Below are positions 23,400-34,403 of a stretch of DNA of 64,000 nucleotides, piece after piece (within the stretch, counting starts at the first letter, position 1; each line of letters opens with the position of its first letter). Location of the stretch: the NCBI GenBank assembly GCA_021521415.1, contig JAIQDT010001663.1, positions 534,773-598,772 of the forward strand. The letters are read 5' to 3'. Under the pieces are notes generated by a model. That model was given only the letters and a program-made list of their open reading frames with translations, was not told where the DNA came from and did not search any database. The translations under genes were made by a program, and so were the position numbers. Origin of the DNA: Bidens hawaiensis (Eukaryota > Streptophyta > Magnoliopsida > Asterales > Asteraceae).

Positions 23400-26300
23400 A
23401 TGTCTTCTCATGATGCTGAAGCTGTAGCCGACGATAGGAGTACTGCTGGCGAGTGCCAGTGTGCTCTACCTGTCGATCAGTACCAGTACATCGTCAGGAA
23501 GTTCATGCTCGAGTCTCTCGAGCCTGAGTTTCCTGAATCCCACCAGACTGTGTACGATGCCCCCAGTGGCAAGATCGGGGTATATGCTGCATTCTTTGTT
23601 TATGGGAACCTTAGGTTCCCATTGACAAAGTTTGTGTACCGTGTCCTGGAGAGGCACGGGGTGCACCTGACCGAGGTGCATCCGATGGCGATTGCCAAGG
23701 TCCGACACTTCGAGTGGGTGTGTCGGATTCTGGGTATTGAGCCCTACGTGGACCGCCTGATGACCTTTTATACTTGGAGGTGCGTCCAGGGGTGGGACAC
23801 CCTGACAACCCGTATTAAGGGTTTGAAGATCTGCGTGACCGAGCGCAGTCTCCGATCGTGGAAGCGGGAGTTCTTCTACATCTCTGCCCGCGCCATCCCC
23901 ATTGCTATGAAGTTCAAGAAGGGTCAAGCGCTTCCGAGCCTTCACGCTTCCAGCTACTAGGAGGCGGAATGGTTCGCGAAGATATCCCGGGTCCAATCTC
24001 CGGTTTACCGGTTTGCGGAGTCCGGGATGGTGCTGCTGGGGATGAGCCGGGTATGGAAGGATGCGTCCCGGTTTCCCATCCTTCTTGAATATGGTTTGAA
24101 CTCTATTCCTTATGGTATGTCTTGCCTTTCTTGCTGATATTAGTTAATTTTCTAACTGTTTCTTTTTCTTTCAGAGGGGAATAATTTGGAGTCGCTCCTG
24201 TTCCCGCGGGAAGCTGACAGTCCCGTGCGGGTGGGCACTCGTGCTCTGGACGACAATGAGTTGCCCATCCTGGAGCAAACGGCGGATAGGTTTGTGGAGG
24301 TCTATCCGCCGGGCCAAGAGATCCTGAGCCACCGGCGGCCAGGTAAGGAGATATTCTATCCTGAACCCCTCAATGCTGTACCCGTTGCTGGAAATCCTTA
24401 CATCTTGTCTTCTTCTGAGGAATCCGCAGATGGTCCTCCCCTTGTGCGGAAGAAGAAGGCTGCTGCCGGCGTGAAGGGGAAGGAGAAGGCCTCCACAGCT
24501 GATCCAGTGGTTCTCTCTGACTCGGAGTCAGATAGTGAAGAGGTGGCGGGGAAGCCCGGTGGTGAGGAGACCACTACTCCGGAGGCTACGACCGTTACCT
24601 CCGGAGAACCAACGAAGACGACGGTGACCGGTACCAAGAGGCCGGCTCCATCGGGTTCCTCCCCGCCCGTCCGTACGTTCAGGGTCAAGAAAACCCGTAA
24701 GTACAATCATAATGTCTGCAGATTTATCGCTATAAATTTAACACCTTCTTTGTGCAGGCGTGGGTGTTGACGCATTCCGGGGTGAAGCGCAGGGGAGTAT
24801 CCCCCCGCCAATGACGGTAGGCTCGGTCAGCCTTCCTGAGGCGTCGACCCAGGCGCCTTCGCCTGCATCCGCTGGTCCAGTTGCTCATTCCTTTGAGCCA
24901 ACTGTTCCGGCAGAGATGACGTCACCGCCGGCTGTGAGTGCGATTTTTACAGCATCCTTCACAGAGCCGGCGGTTACTGCTGCTGCTTACAAGGCGGCGA
25001 CCACGGCGGCGACCACAACGGCGAGCGCGGCGGCTGCCGCCATGCCCGCGCCACCGGCACCGATGGTCGGACCATCAGGTACGCGCAGGGCTTCCCGTCG
25101 ATTTTTGCCACCTTCCCTTCTGCCTGACCTGTTGGATGGATTTCCTTTAGGTTCAGGTGATGGGTTTGGCGGCTATCGGCCTGTCATTGACCCTACAGGT
25201 GCGTAGGGTTCCTTTCTTTTTCCCTTATGTTTTTTATCATCTTTTCCTTACTGCTTTTGTTTCTTTTGCAGTGTCGGATTCCAATGAAGTGTATGTTCCT
25301 CGATGGAACATACGCCGAGGAACAACCCTTCGCACACCTGTGGAGTGCGTGGACTGGGCTCGCCACGCTGCTCCTCCGGGTGCGTTGGGGGAAGCCATGG
25401 TTAGCTACCAGGAGGGTAGGCTGACTAATGAGCTTCGGGTTCTCCAGGCCCGGATGCAGCCGCGCGTCGAGCTGCTTTGTCGTGAAAACGACAAGTTGAA
25501 AGCAGCTCGCGCCAAGGACATATCTGAGGCGCGTGCTCTTCGGGAGGAGAACCAACAGCTGGCGGCAGCTGCCGCCGACAAGGAGAAGGCCTTCAAGGCT
25601 CTCGAGGTTGAAGTTCAGGCGCGACTCGAGGCCCGCTCCAAGGCTGCCCAAGCTGTGAATGAACAGCTTCGGCTGGCCAGGGAGACTGCGCGAAACGCAA
25701 CCGAGAGGGCTGCCAAGGCTGAAGCCGTTGCTGAGCCTTTGCGTGTGGAGAATGAGGAGCTGAAAGGCAAATTAGAGGCTCTCCAACGCGCTCATGATGC
25801 CTTGGCAATGGAAGATGCCAAGAAACTCCAGGAAATCCTGGACCAGAGGGGGGTGCTTGACCAGACCCAGCGGAAGCTTAAGGGCGTCGAAGAGGCTGCC
25901 GCAAAGGAAGTTTTACTTGCCAACCTTAACAAGAGCGAAGCCGAACGCGCCCATAACGAAGCTCAAGCTGCCCTCCAATGGCTTCTTCGAGAAGCGTTGC
26001 CTCAGGTAATACTTATGTTTAGTTTTATCTTCACGCTTTTCTTTTGTAAGAAAAGGTTCTAATACTTGTGTTTTCTTTGTAGGTTGTGCGTCGGGTCTTT
26101 TCAGAGACCTCTTACGATGATGCTATGACCGCAGCCCTCAACGCTTCTCATGAGGATGGGGAAAAGGCCGGCTTCTTGCTTGGTCTAGGGTTTGTTGAGA
26201 AAGGCGTCCCGCCTTCCAACTTCCCTTTGTTCAATGTGGATACCGAAGCCATTTATGACCAAGCATTGAGCCAATACGCCGCCTTCCGCATCCAGTGGTG

Positions 26301-26417
26301 GAGAAGGTGGACGAAGTAGCTGCTGCTGATGATGGGTTAGCTGTCCTCAAGGCGTTCCTCGAACCACCCCGTTCTTCTGATGGAGCGGGTCCAAGTGGAA
26401 GCGGCCCTGAAGCTTGA
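23400..26417 (+). pseudogene. antisense extra ORF, 'putative gypsy-type transposon' family, 5 exons, two lesions
   Basis: Opposite in strand to gag. Exons by GT..AG: 23400-24114, 24175-24696, 24758-25198, 25272-26005 and 26083-26417. The N-terminal part (YVRKFMLES.., KFVYRVLERHGVHLTEVHP.., FEWVCRILGIEPYVDRL) is the globular region of plant 'gypsy-type transposon' proteins (PF04195-like by eye). Exon 2 is acidic and Ser-rich, exon 3 is Ala/Pro-rich, and exon 4 encodes a long Glu/Lys/Ala-rich coiled coil (about 25390-25960). Two lesions are visible: an in-frame TAG at 23958-23960 with the frame continuing after it, and a one-base loss near 26292 (ATCCAG where the frame needs an extra C) that gives an early stop at about 26319. 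Function is unknown; antisense ORFs of this family occur in Tat-lineage elements. Confidence 0.75.
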
Positions 26418-26630
26418 TCCTGAAGATCCCTTCCCATTGCTAACATAGACTTGTATAGTTTTATTCTTTTGGGCGGGTAGTTACCCGGCCATTCTTGTAA
26501 TAGTTAATTTGTGAAATATAAATCTTTTTGCGTATAAGATTGTTATTTCCTTCTTTGGGTTCCTTGCTTTATAAACTTATGACTTGCATACTTAGTTTAA
26601 ATTAGCAATTTTCCAAGTGTTTAGAATAAG

Positions 26631-27440
26631 AACCTTTGAACGTGGTTGATAATGGGTTAAAGTTTCGCTTCCTCCTTTGTGATTGTGCGGGTAGAACCGT
26701 CACTTGCACTTGGTAGGATGGCTAAACTTTAGCCTTCATCTGACCTGCGTGTAGGTTTTCCTTTTCGAAATTTCTAAGGCATTAAGATAAGTTAACCTTT
26801 GAACGTGGTTGATAATAGGTGTGAAGTTTTGTTTCCTCTTTCGTGATTGTGCGGGTAGAACCGTCACTTGCACTTAGTAGGATGGCAAAACTTTACCCTT
26901 ATCTGACCTGCGTGTAGGTTTTCCTCATCCTTTGAGGATAAGTTAACCTTTGAACGTGGTTGATAATAGGTGTGAAGTTTTGTTTCCTCTTTCGTGATTG
27001 TGCGGGTAGAACCGTCACTTGCACTTAGTAGGATGGCAAAACTTTACCCTTATCTGACCTGCGTGTAGGTTTTCCTTATCCTTTTAAGAATTTTGTTTTT
27101 GACCATTCGACGCGCGGTTGTCGATAGGTTAGTGTTCAGTTTCCTTTCATGATTCATGCGGATAGACCGGCACTTTCATTTAATGGGAGAATTGAACTTT
27201 TCCTTCAACTGACCTGCGTGAAGGTTTGCCACGTTATTGGGTTCGTGCGGGTAGGACCGCCTTCCCACGCAACGACTTCACGTAATGTGAATGCCGTTAC
27301 CAGTGTTGCATAGTTTAACCGTTCGACGCGCGGTTGCGTGAAGGTTTGTCACGTTTTTTGGGTTCGTGCGGGTAGGACCGCCTTCCCATGCAATGACCTC
27401 ACGTAATTATGCGGTGAAAACCGGCATATTAGTGTTCAGA
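26631..27440 (-). repeat. tandem repeats beside gag: 3 x about 150 bp, then 2 x about 140 bp
   Basis: First set: units starting near 26631, 26792 and 26943, with TTTGAACGTGGTTGATAATA and GTGCGGGTAGAACCGTCAC. Second set: units near 27195 and 27330 with GTGCGGGTAGGACCGCCTTC and ACGTAAT. The GTGCGGGTAG..ACCG core is shared by both sets. Confidence 0.8.
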
Positions 27441-27519
27441 AAAGTATAAATGTAAAATCATCAGCTTCGGTGTTCTTAAAGAGAATCATTTCCATTAGAA
27501 GTGGCTCTTGGCCTTTTCT

Positions 27520-27660
27520 TTACAAATTGGAATTGATTTACATGCAGACTGTGTAAATGAGCTCCCTTCCATGTTGGGATGGGAGTGCCATCGAGCCGAT
27601 ACGCACCTGGTTCGGGATCTCGTTCTTTACGCAGCATGTAGTCTCGATTTTGAAGCTGGA
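27520..27660 (-). pseudogene. remnant of integrase C-terminus
   Basis: The minus-strand frame 27787-27476 contains QLQNRDYMLRKERDPEPGA followed by YRLDGTPIPTWKGAHL. This resembles the last part of Tat-type integrases (GDLVLRK.., ..GAYRL..DG..IPRTWNA.HL). It sits just after gag, so the rest of pol appears to have been removed by deletion. The match is by eye over a short stretch. Confidence 0.45.
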
Positions 27661-27717
27661 ATTGATTCGTGTTTTTCCCAGCTGGGGTTCTATACGCACT
27701 CGCCTGCTCAGCCTTTA

Positions 27718-29168
27718 TTACGCCACGAGGTGCGCGAGCGTCCCATCTCTGACAAATGCTTCGACCATATCTTTTACATCTATGCATTCTTCAGTGTTGT
27801 GGCCTTTTGTCTTGTGAAAGTCACAGTATTTGCTCCGATCAGCATCGTGACGATGTCGGATTATTGGAGGCTTTGGCCATGGGAGCTCTTCAGTGGCGAA
27901 TATCTCAGTGACGCTTTTGGTGAGTGGCGTCCATCTGGAGTTCCGGTGCGACTGTACATTATCCCTTCCGTCCAACCGATGTTGCAAGCCGGATGAGGTG
28001 TCAAAGTTTACCCTTGACTGCCAAATGCCTAGCTTTCGTTTTTTATTTAGTCGGGCGGTGAGGACGTTGTCTTCTCTCGTCCTCTGGGTGTAGAGGTTTG
28101 TGCTCTGTGGGAGATCTCTACCCAGTTGCTTCTCTGTTTCCGCATAGCGTTTTGCTGCTGTCATGATGCCATCCCATGTGGATGGCATGCCATCTTTACC
28201 CGTTAGGGTGCGGATGAGCTCTGGGTCATGTGCGCCCTGGATGAAGGCAGCGCGAACGAGATCTTCGCTGATATTGCCCAAACTTAGCTTCTTTAAGTTG
28301 AAGCGAGTGATGAAGTTTGGCAGAGATTCATCTTCCTCTCGTATGCATTTGAGGATTGTCCATTGCTCCTCGGTATACTTTCGTTGCTGGCTGAAGTGTT
28401 GGCTAAACTTCTGTTGGAAGTCTGCCCAGTCGTAGATGTGGTTGACCGGTAGACGATCGAACCATGCTCTAGCAGCCCCCACCAGCGTCATTTGGAACAT
28501 GTAACACCACGTGGGTTCCGTCCAATTACTGACGGTTGCCCCCGCTATGAACCTGTTCAAATGATCGTCTGGATCAGATATACCGTCATATGTGCCTATG
28601 TTAGGCATTTGTTTGGCACTCTTTGGGGCGATTGCTTCAGCAATGTCCCTTGCAAATTTGGACGTTCCTGCATTTGCAACGTTTGGTCTGAACGTTTTAG
28701 AGAAGTCCCGTGGACTTCCACCTGTGCTTTTTGGTTTGAAGGCTTGTCCAAAATGCCTTTTCGGTTGGGATTCCGTTTCCTTACGCTTCCCTTTTGCCCT
28801 ATGGCGAGGGTTCGCGTCGGAGTCGGATTCCTCCGAGTCATCCTCCCAGTATTCGAATTCGTCGGCCTGTTGCACGGAACGCAAGCGTTCGTCCAACTCA
28901 GCCTGGAATTCCTTTTGTCGTGCCTCCGCCCATGCCTTAACTTCATCGAGAGTCTGGCGGGGGAGTCTTCGTTTCTCAAACTGGATATCGGTGGATCCCA
29001 ATAGGTGATCATTTACTGCACTTGCCCCAGCTTTGGTAAGTGGGGTAGTGTTCGTAAAATTACTTCACTTGCCCCGGCTTCGGTAGCCGGGGTAGTGTTC
29101 GTAAAAACTGTGTTGCCGGTGTTCATCCCAGTAGCTGGGGTTGTGGTTACCGGAATTTCTCTAACCAT
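27718..29168 (-). CDS. gag polyprotein of the Tat-like element (frameshift near the N-terminus)
   Basis: The main frame runs 29001 to 27718 (427 residues) and opens upstream without an ATG. A natural ATG lies at 29168 (MVREIPVTTTPATG), and a one-base shift near 29068 separates it from the main frame. The region between holds two copies of a TNTTP..AGAS motif, an in-place duplication. The central part (AEAIAPKSAKQMPNIGTYDG, DPDDHLNRF, WTEPTWCYMFQMTLVGAARA, FQQKFSQHFSQQ) is a retrotransposon gag domain. The C-terminus has a Cys/His cluster (YCDFHKTKGHNTEEC), as in Tat gags. Gag forms the particle that packages element RNA. The product may be N-terminally broken. Pol is missing downstream. Confidence 0.8.
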
Positions 29169-29216
29169 CTTTGTAGAAGTTTGAAAAAACTGGAGAAAAA
29201 TAAAGTTCTAGTTTTG

Positions 29217-29233
29217 TCCCACGGATGGCGCCA
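29217..29233 (-). other. primer-binding site of the Tat-like element
   Basis: TGGCGCCATCCGTGGGA on the minus strand, one base after the 5' LTR end. The tRNA species is not determined. Confidence 0.75.
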
Positions 29234-29234
29234 A

Positions 29235-30222
29235 TGAAGAAACACTAACCGGACCCCGGGCAGATTACTGGTAACCTGGGGGTTGGATAGCTGTTTCCCA
29301 CGAGGGGTTAGACCCTTGGAAGATGGTTCTTCTGATAACCTGCAAAACAGACACCGTGAGCTCGTCACTGAGAAGGGGGGGTTCCTCCTTGTGACCACCC
29401 TCCGGCGTGAGAATCAGACTAGATTGCTCTTTAAATATAAAAGTATATTAAGAGATTGCTAGAGCAGATATCAGGTATATTATGATGATAATATGATAAT
29501 GTAATGTGATATGATAAGATGAGATGGTCATACCATTTGTGGTATTTATAGCCGAAGGTAGGTTTCCAAAGAGGTATGGCCGGCTGCAACAGTGTTCCTG
29601 TTCCACCAACAGTAGCCTACGCACGTGCCCTGCTGGTAGTTGGTGGGTAGGTAGCGGCTGATAGTGACCAGGCCTGCTGTATACTATTCCTGTTCCACCA
29701 ACTGACGGCTACGCACGTGGTATGGCAGTAGTTGGTGAGTAGGCAGCGGCTAATAGTGATACAGTACAGGAGCATGCTGCTCGCCATACTGTATCAGTGA
29801 GCTGTCGTATCTCTGATCAGATCTTTCGCCCATACCTCGTCAGGTACAGTAAAAGATCCTTCAGTATACGGGCTGGCTTATTTGGGCGGGAGTATTCCCC
29901 CTCCCGCCCCTGTGCGGGATTGCTCCCAGCTTGGCTCATTCCTTCAGGTGACACTGAATGATCGAGAGCTAAGTGCCTTGTGCGTGTAGCCATGCTGCGC
30001 GGGTGGCCTTCCCTAATGGCTTGTATCCGAGGCTGCGGGGACAGGCGGAGTCCTTCACCATTGGGAGGCATTTCCTGCGGGACCAGCTTGCGTACTGCGC
30101 GTAAGGACGTCACGTCTCTGAGCATGGTTGGTCCTGCGGATCCAGTTGGTCTCTGCGCAGACGTCCCTGTTTAAGGTGAGTCTTGCGGGTCCAACTGGGC
30201 TCTGCTGGGACCTACCTCTTCA
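29235..30222 (-). repeat. 5' LTR of the Tat-like element
   Basis: 988 bp, nearly identical to 21067-22055. The CATAT duplication follows directly at 30223. Confidence 0.92.
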
Positions 30223-30227
30223 CATAT

Positions 30228-30880
30228 AATAAATTGTCAAAACACAACTTAGAGGATGTTTACAACTATGATGCCTTATAATCTAGAAAAGAAACCGGAA
30301 TCATGTATTCAACTATACAGCAAACTTTTTTTGACAAAAATAAAAATTTATACGAATGCCAAACCAAGTTTTAACCAAATTACTAGTTTTAACCAAATTA
30401 CCTTTTTTACTAGTTTCTTGTCTGTATGCAGATAAGAAATGAGAACTGCACCACTAGTTTTAAACAAATTACACACACACACATATATATATATAGGGTT
30501 AGTTTCATTTAAAAACTCAGAAAAAGTTAAGAACTTTTAGAAACTCTTAAAAACCAAATATTTTTTTAACTTTTTTTATATAATAACATTATTTGAGAGT
30601 AGTTTTATCATATTTGGTATATAAATTTTTGATTTACATATATAATTCACAAGTTTACATATATGTAAAATTTATGTAATAACAAACTTCCATATGTGTA
30701 AAAGAAAATTAGAATTGTGTAAAAACTAATTTGTATAATTGTAATCATATATATAAATTTACAAAGTGATAAAACTACACTCAAATAATATTAACATACA
30801 AAAATTTTTATAAAAAACATTAGTTATTATGAGTTCCTTAGAGTTCTTAAATAATTTAAGAGTTCTTAAATGATACTCAT

Positions 30881-30930
<50 letters not shown>

Positions 30931-31050
30931 CACACACCAAACCAAGCATACTTTAGTACTTTCAGATCGATAAAAATGTGTCAAATAGAGCATGTGCGTT
31001 TCTTATGTGCATAAATCTATGTGAATTTTTTATGCTTAGATCGATTATGG
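30228..31050. other. CACTA-internal AT-rich DNA
   Basis: No coding sequence recognised. Includes AC/TA microsatellites at 30472-30495 and 30890-30940. Confidence 0.5.
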
Positions 31051-31052
31051 GT

Positions 31053-32094
31053 GGTTAAGATAACCCTAATGATGGTCGCGGCATTGGCAGTGGTCTTCGG
31101 GGTGGGAAGACAAATCAAGCTAGTCATGTTGGTAGTGGTCTTCAAGGTGGGAAGACAAAGCAAGCTGGTCATGCTGGTAGTGGCCTTAATAGAGGTTCTA
31201 GTGTCAGTAGTGGTCATGGTGCTGTTAGGGGTCCTAGTAGAGGTGCTGGTGTTGGTAGTGGTCGTGGTGCTAATAGTGATCTTAGTGAAGGTACTGGAAA
31301 AAAAGGTCCGAAGCCGGAAGAGCCAGCCGCAAGAATGACTTATGTCTTCATACAGGCGGGTCAATAGAAATTGATGAGCACCGTATCCGCATGGTAAACT
31401 AATAATAACTATTAGTTTTGTTAACTATTTTTACATTTAAACCTTATGAAGTACATACTCATTTTTTTGTAGGAAAAAGAATCGGGTGATAAGGTTATAT
31501 TTAGGTCAGTGTTTATCAAGACCCACGCCACCAAAGAGTGCAAAAAAAGATTGTGGGATGGGGAGATCACTGAAAAAGACTTGGAACAGTTAGAGTTTAT
31601 TACTACTCATGCTAAACGTTCATATGTGAGTTATCTTTTTTATTGTTTGTGTATAATTGTTGTATCAACTTTTAGTAGAATATCATACATTCGGTTTTGA
31701 TACGTTGTAGGTCTTGTACATGAAACAACTTCAAAAGTTGCACGGGAACATGGATTGCGATGATCTTAACGTGTGGGAGAGTTTGCATCCCGAGTGTCAG
31801 GGTCACCCGTTGTTTGGGGTAGGATCAGCTGATCCACTTTTTGTGGTGACGGGGACACCATCTTCCACAGCTTGCGGGTCATATGGTGATGCTCGGCAAT
31901 CACAAGAAGTAACGTTATTGTAGTTATTATTGTTATAATTATTACCTAGTATTGTTTTGGCATTTTTGTTGCCGGGCTAGTCGGACCGGTTTTGTATATA
32001 TATTGAATAGTTAAAATCTAGCAAATATATTTATGGATGATAAAAAAAATAGACTTTAGTGATATGTTAGGTAGTATATATTAGACTTTATTGC

Positions 32095-32128
<34 letters not shown>

Positions 32129-32769
32129 ATATATATATATATGTATGTATGTCATTACTAGAAGTGTCAAACGGGTATGTAAATAGGGGTATCGGGTTAT
32201 TCATGTACTTTTGTACGGGTATCATCGGGTTGGGCATGTAAAATGTTAGGTAGTATTATACATTGTTAGCTGATTTTATATATTTTTAGACATCGGGATG
32301 ATTTTGTTAGATTATCCTGTTAGTTAAAACGTCTGGATTAATATGTATAAACATGGCTCTTAACATTTTAAGAAGTTAATCGTATGAGGTCATTTTGTTA
32401 TGTATATGTGTTAGAATGTTAACAAAAGTAACATTCCTAGAAGTTTAATCATGATAGTCCATTTTGTTATGTATATGTGTAATGTGTTAGTAAAAAATAT
32501 TTGGTTAATTATGTATTAATTATATATCTTTTTGCAATTTCTAGCTCCTAAAGTTTCAAGCGGAACTAGAAAAAATGCTAGAGTCCCGAAAAGAAATATA
32601 AGTTCTCTTAGAACAACAAGAAGAGCGGGAAAAAGAAAGGGCTGAACGTGAACAAGAGCGGGAAAAAGAACGTGTCGAACGTGAAAAGGAGCGGGAAAAG
32701 AAGTGTGCCGAACGTGAGGAATGGCAAAAAAGGATGGAATAACAGTTGCAGAAATTTGTGGGCAAGTAA
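31053..32769 (+). pseudogene. CACTA accessory protein relic (Transposase_24-like)
   Basis: Probable exons at about 31060-31370, 31473-31625, 31712-31908 and 32545-32769 with GT..AG borders. Exon 1 is Gly/Ser-rich low complexity (GGKTKQAGHAGSGL). Exon 2 reads FRSVFIKTHATKECKKRLWD. Exon 3 reads VLYMKQLQKLHG and GDARQSQE. Exon 4 encodes a highly charged coil (REKERAEREQEREKERVERE). This is the layout of plant Ptta/En/Spm 'transposase' proteins. A stop near the end of exon 1 (GQ then TAG) and an in-frame TAA in exon 4 (KEI then stop) show decay. The family call is by pattern recognition only. Confidence 0.55.
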
Positions 32770-32869
32770 AAAACTTGTCTTGTTATGTGTTAGTTTTGTG
32801 TTAAAGAACGTGTGATCACGTAAATGTTTGTTGTTATTATTCCGTGATTGTAAACGGGCTTTTTTGGAA

Positions 32870-33664
32870 AGTTTTATATGTTTCTGCATGTTCTTACAGC
32901 AAAATTTTGGTTTACAATTCATAAAAAAAATGCAAAAAATTTTTATTATCTGCAGAAATTTTGCCTTTGCATTTTTTTGTAGATTTTTTTTCAGATTTTG
33001 TAGCAAGTTTGTGAAAAATTTTATTAAAGTTTTGTAGAAAGTTTGTAGTAAAAATTTTTAAGATTTTGTGGAAAGTTTGTAGCAAGAATTTGTAGGAAGT
33101 TTGTGGTAAATTTTAATAAAGTTTTATAGCAAGTTTGTGGTAAACATTATTAAAATTTTATGGCAAGTTTGTAGCAAGAATTTGTAGAAAGTTTGTGAAA
33201 AATTTTAATAGAATTTTGTAGCAAGTTTGTGGTAAACATTATTAAAATTTTGCGGCAAGTTTGTAGCAAGAATTTGCAGGAAGTTTGTAGTAAAATTTTT
33301 ATAGATTTTGTAGGAAAGTTGTGATAAAGTCCATAAGAATTTGCAAGAAGTTTGTAGTAAAATATTTTTACTAATTAATTAGTTTTACTAATGTTATCAA
33401 TAATTTAAAATATTTTAAATAATATGGTGACAAAATTGTAGTAAAATTGTAAGAAAAGGTAAACAAAACTATTGTGGCAAAACTGTCACAAATTATAGTG
33501 ACAACTAGCATTTGTAGTAAATTTGAAGCAAAACTTGTCGGAAAATTGCCAGTAACAGAATTTGCCACGGCTTTTTTTCTCTCAAATCAGATTTGTCGGA
33601 AAACTGTGGCTATGAGCTTTTTACCACAATTTTGCTACAAAAACTGTTGTCGCAAATTGACCAG
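32870..33664. repeat. right subterminal repeat region of the CACTA element
   Basis: About 800 bp of TTTGTAGCAAGAATTTG, TTTGTGGTAAA and GAAAGTTTG units, loosely periodic at about 30-45 bp, ending in TGCTACAAAAACTGTTGTCGC next to the terminus. These are the counterpart of the left subterminal motifs. Confidence 0.75.
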
Positions 33665-33680
33665 TTTTCTAGTAGTGAGT

Positions 33681-33835
33681 GGAGACTGGTCAAGTAGGTT
33701 TATGTCGTTGATTGAAGCCACTTCTCTCTAAAAAGCATGCCAAAACCATAGATATTATGATGTTATCATCTCGAGCGTGAGTCTGATCACATTGCATGTA
33801 TAGCATGGATCACGGAGATAATTTACGGTATCAAT
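33681..33835 (-). pseudogene. PIF/Harbinger transposase relic, upstream piece
   Basis: Minus-strand reading gives WHAF, a stop, then EVASINDINLLDQSP, interrupted at the CACTA insertion. Rejoined with 13696-14018 it resembles the IWHAFFG..GSNNDINVLDQSPLF block of plant Harbinger transposases. Sequence farther upstream is too decayed to align by eye. Confidence 0.65.
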
Positions 33836-34086
33836 TGGATGGCGTGTGTTTTTTTTTGTAAAGAAGTTTGTAATCAAGTTGTATTAAATATAAAAAAAAT
33901 TAAGTTGTATATATAGTGGTAAAAAAACATTTAAAAACAATACCTTCTTTTTTCTTGAATAATGATAGTTGAACCACCTTTACCCATGCCATCAACCACG
34001 CCAAACACACATTGTGTTTTACTTCCGTGGCTCGGGGACCCACCACCCCATGTTGCGAGTAGATCTCCACATAGTATGGCTAAAAG

Positions 34087-34396
34087 TAAGTGTAGTGGCT
34101 TAACTAGATGAGTTCGTTAAAGTGTCGTGCCACTGCAACGAAGGCAGTGGGCTTTAACTAACCCTTACTTTAACAAGGTTGTAGTGGTTAATTAAAAATT
34201 AAATAAAAGAACCAAAAAAATAAAGAAAGTTGATGTTTGGTTAAAGTGGTGGACATCATCTCACCTTCAACATTCATGCCCATTGAGGGCTTGGCAAAGA
34301 AACCCTTAGCAACTCTGATAATAACCATGTAGTGGTGTTTGACGTTGGGGAAAGCTGAGGCGGCGAGACAATCCCGCTCACTACACTTAGTCTAAT
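34087..34396. mobile_element. possible short inverted-repeat element
   Basis: TAAGTGTAGTG at about 34087 and CACTACACTTA at about 34382-34392 form 11-bp inverted termini around 300 bp without coding sequence. No clear direct duplication flanks them. Confidence 0.35.
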
Positions 34397-34403
34397 ATTG
34401 TTT

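Larger units (their letters stand above)
21067..30222 (-). mobile_element. young Tat-like Ty3/gypsy element lacking pol, 9.16 kb
   Basis: Two LTRs (21067-22055 and 29235-30222), TGAAGAGG..TGTTTCTTCA on the minus strand, are flanked by CATAT at 21062-21066 and 30223-30227. On the minus strand: 5' LTR, primer-binding site TGGCGCCATCCGTGGGA (29233-29217), gag, a short integrase-like tail (about 27660-27520), tandem repeats, an opposite-strand gene (23400-26417), more tandem repeats, the purine tract ACTGGGGGGACT (22067-22056) and the 3' LTR. Protease, RT and RNase H are missing. The primer site, gag type and antisense extra gene fit the Tat lineage, in which extra and antisense ORFs are known. 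The LTRs differ at about two bases and one G-run indel by eye, so the insertion is recent. Confidence 0.9.
14022..33677. mobile_element. CACTA (En/Spm) element, 19.7 kb with nested insertions
   Basis: The left end CACTACTAGAAAA (14022-14034) is the exact inverse of the right end TTTTCTAGTAGTG (33665-33677). The element is flanked by AGT on both sides (14019-14021 and 33678-33680), the 3-bp duplication expected for CACTA transposons. Both ends carry dense subterminal motifs such as TTGTGGCAAAATTG and TTTGTAGCAAG. It inserted into the Harbinger transposase reading frame. Without its two LTR-retrotransposon insertions the element is about 6.5 kb. It keeps a degenerate Transposase_24-like gene near the right end, but no TNP2-type DDE transposase is visible, so it is non-autonomous. 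Confidence 0.9.

Noticed and set aside
23466..23996. 176-codon minus-strand frame opposite the antisense gene
   Set aside because: Mirror frame of the GC-rich plus-strand coding exon, which has the recognisable protein and splice sites.
28492..29008. Plus-strand frames of 138-170 codons over gag
   Set aside because: Shadow frames of the minus-strand gag, which carries the gag domain and Cys/His cluster.
11050..34400. Defining the outer ends of the complete Harbinger element
   Set aside because: I looked for TWA-flanked inverted ends outside the three relic pieces but found none that match, so only the coding relics are reported.
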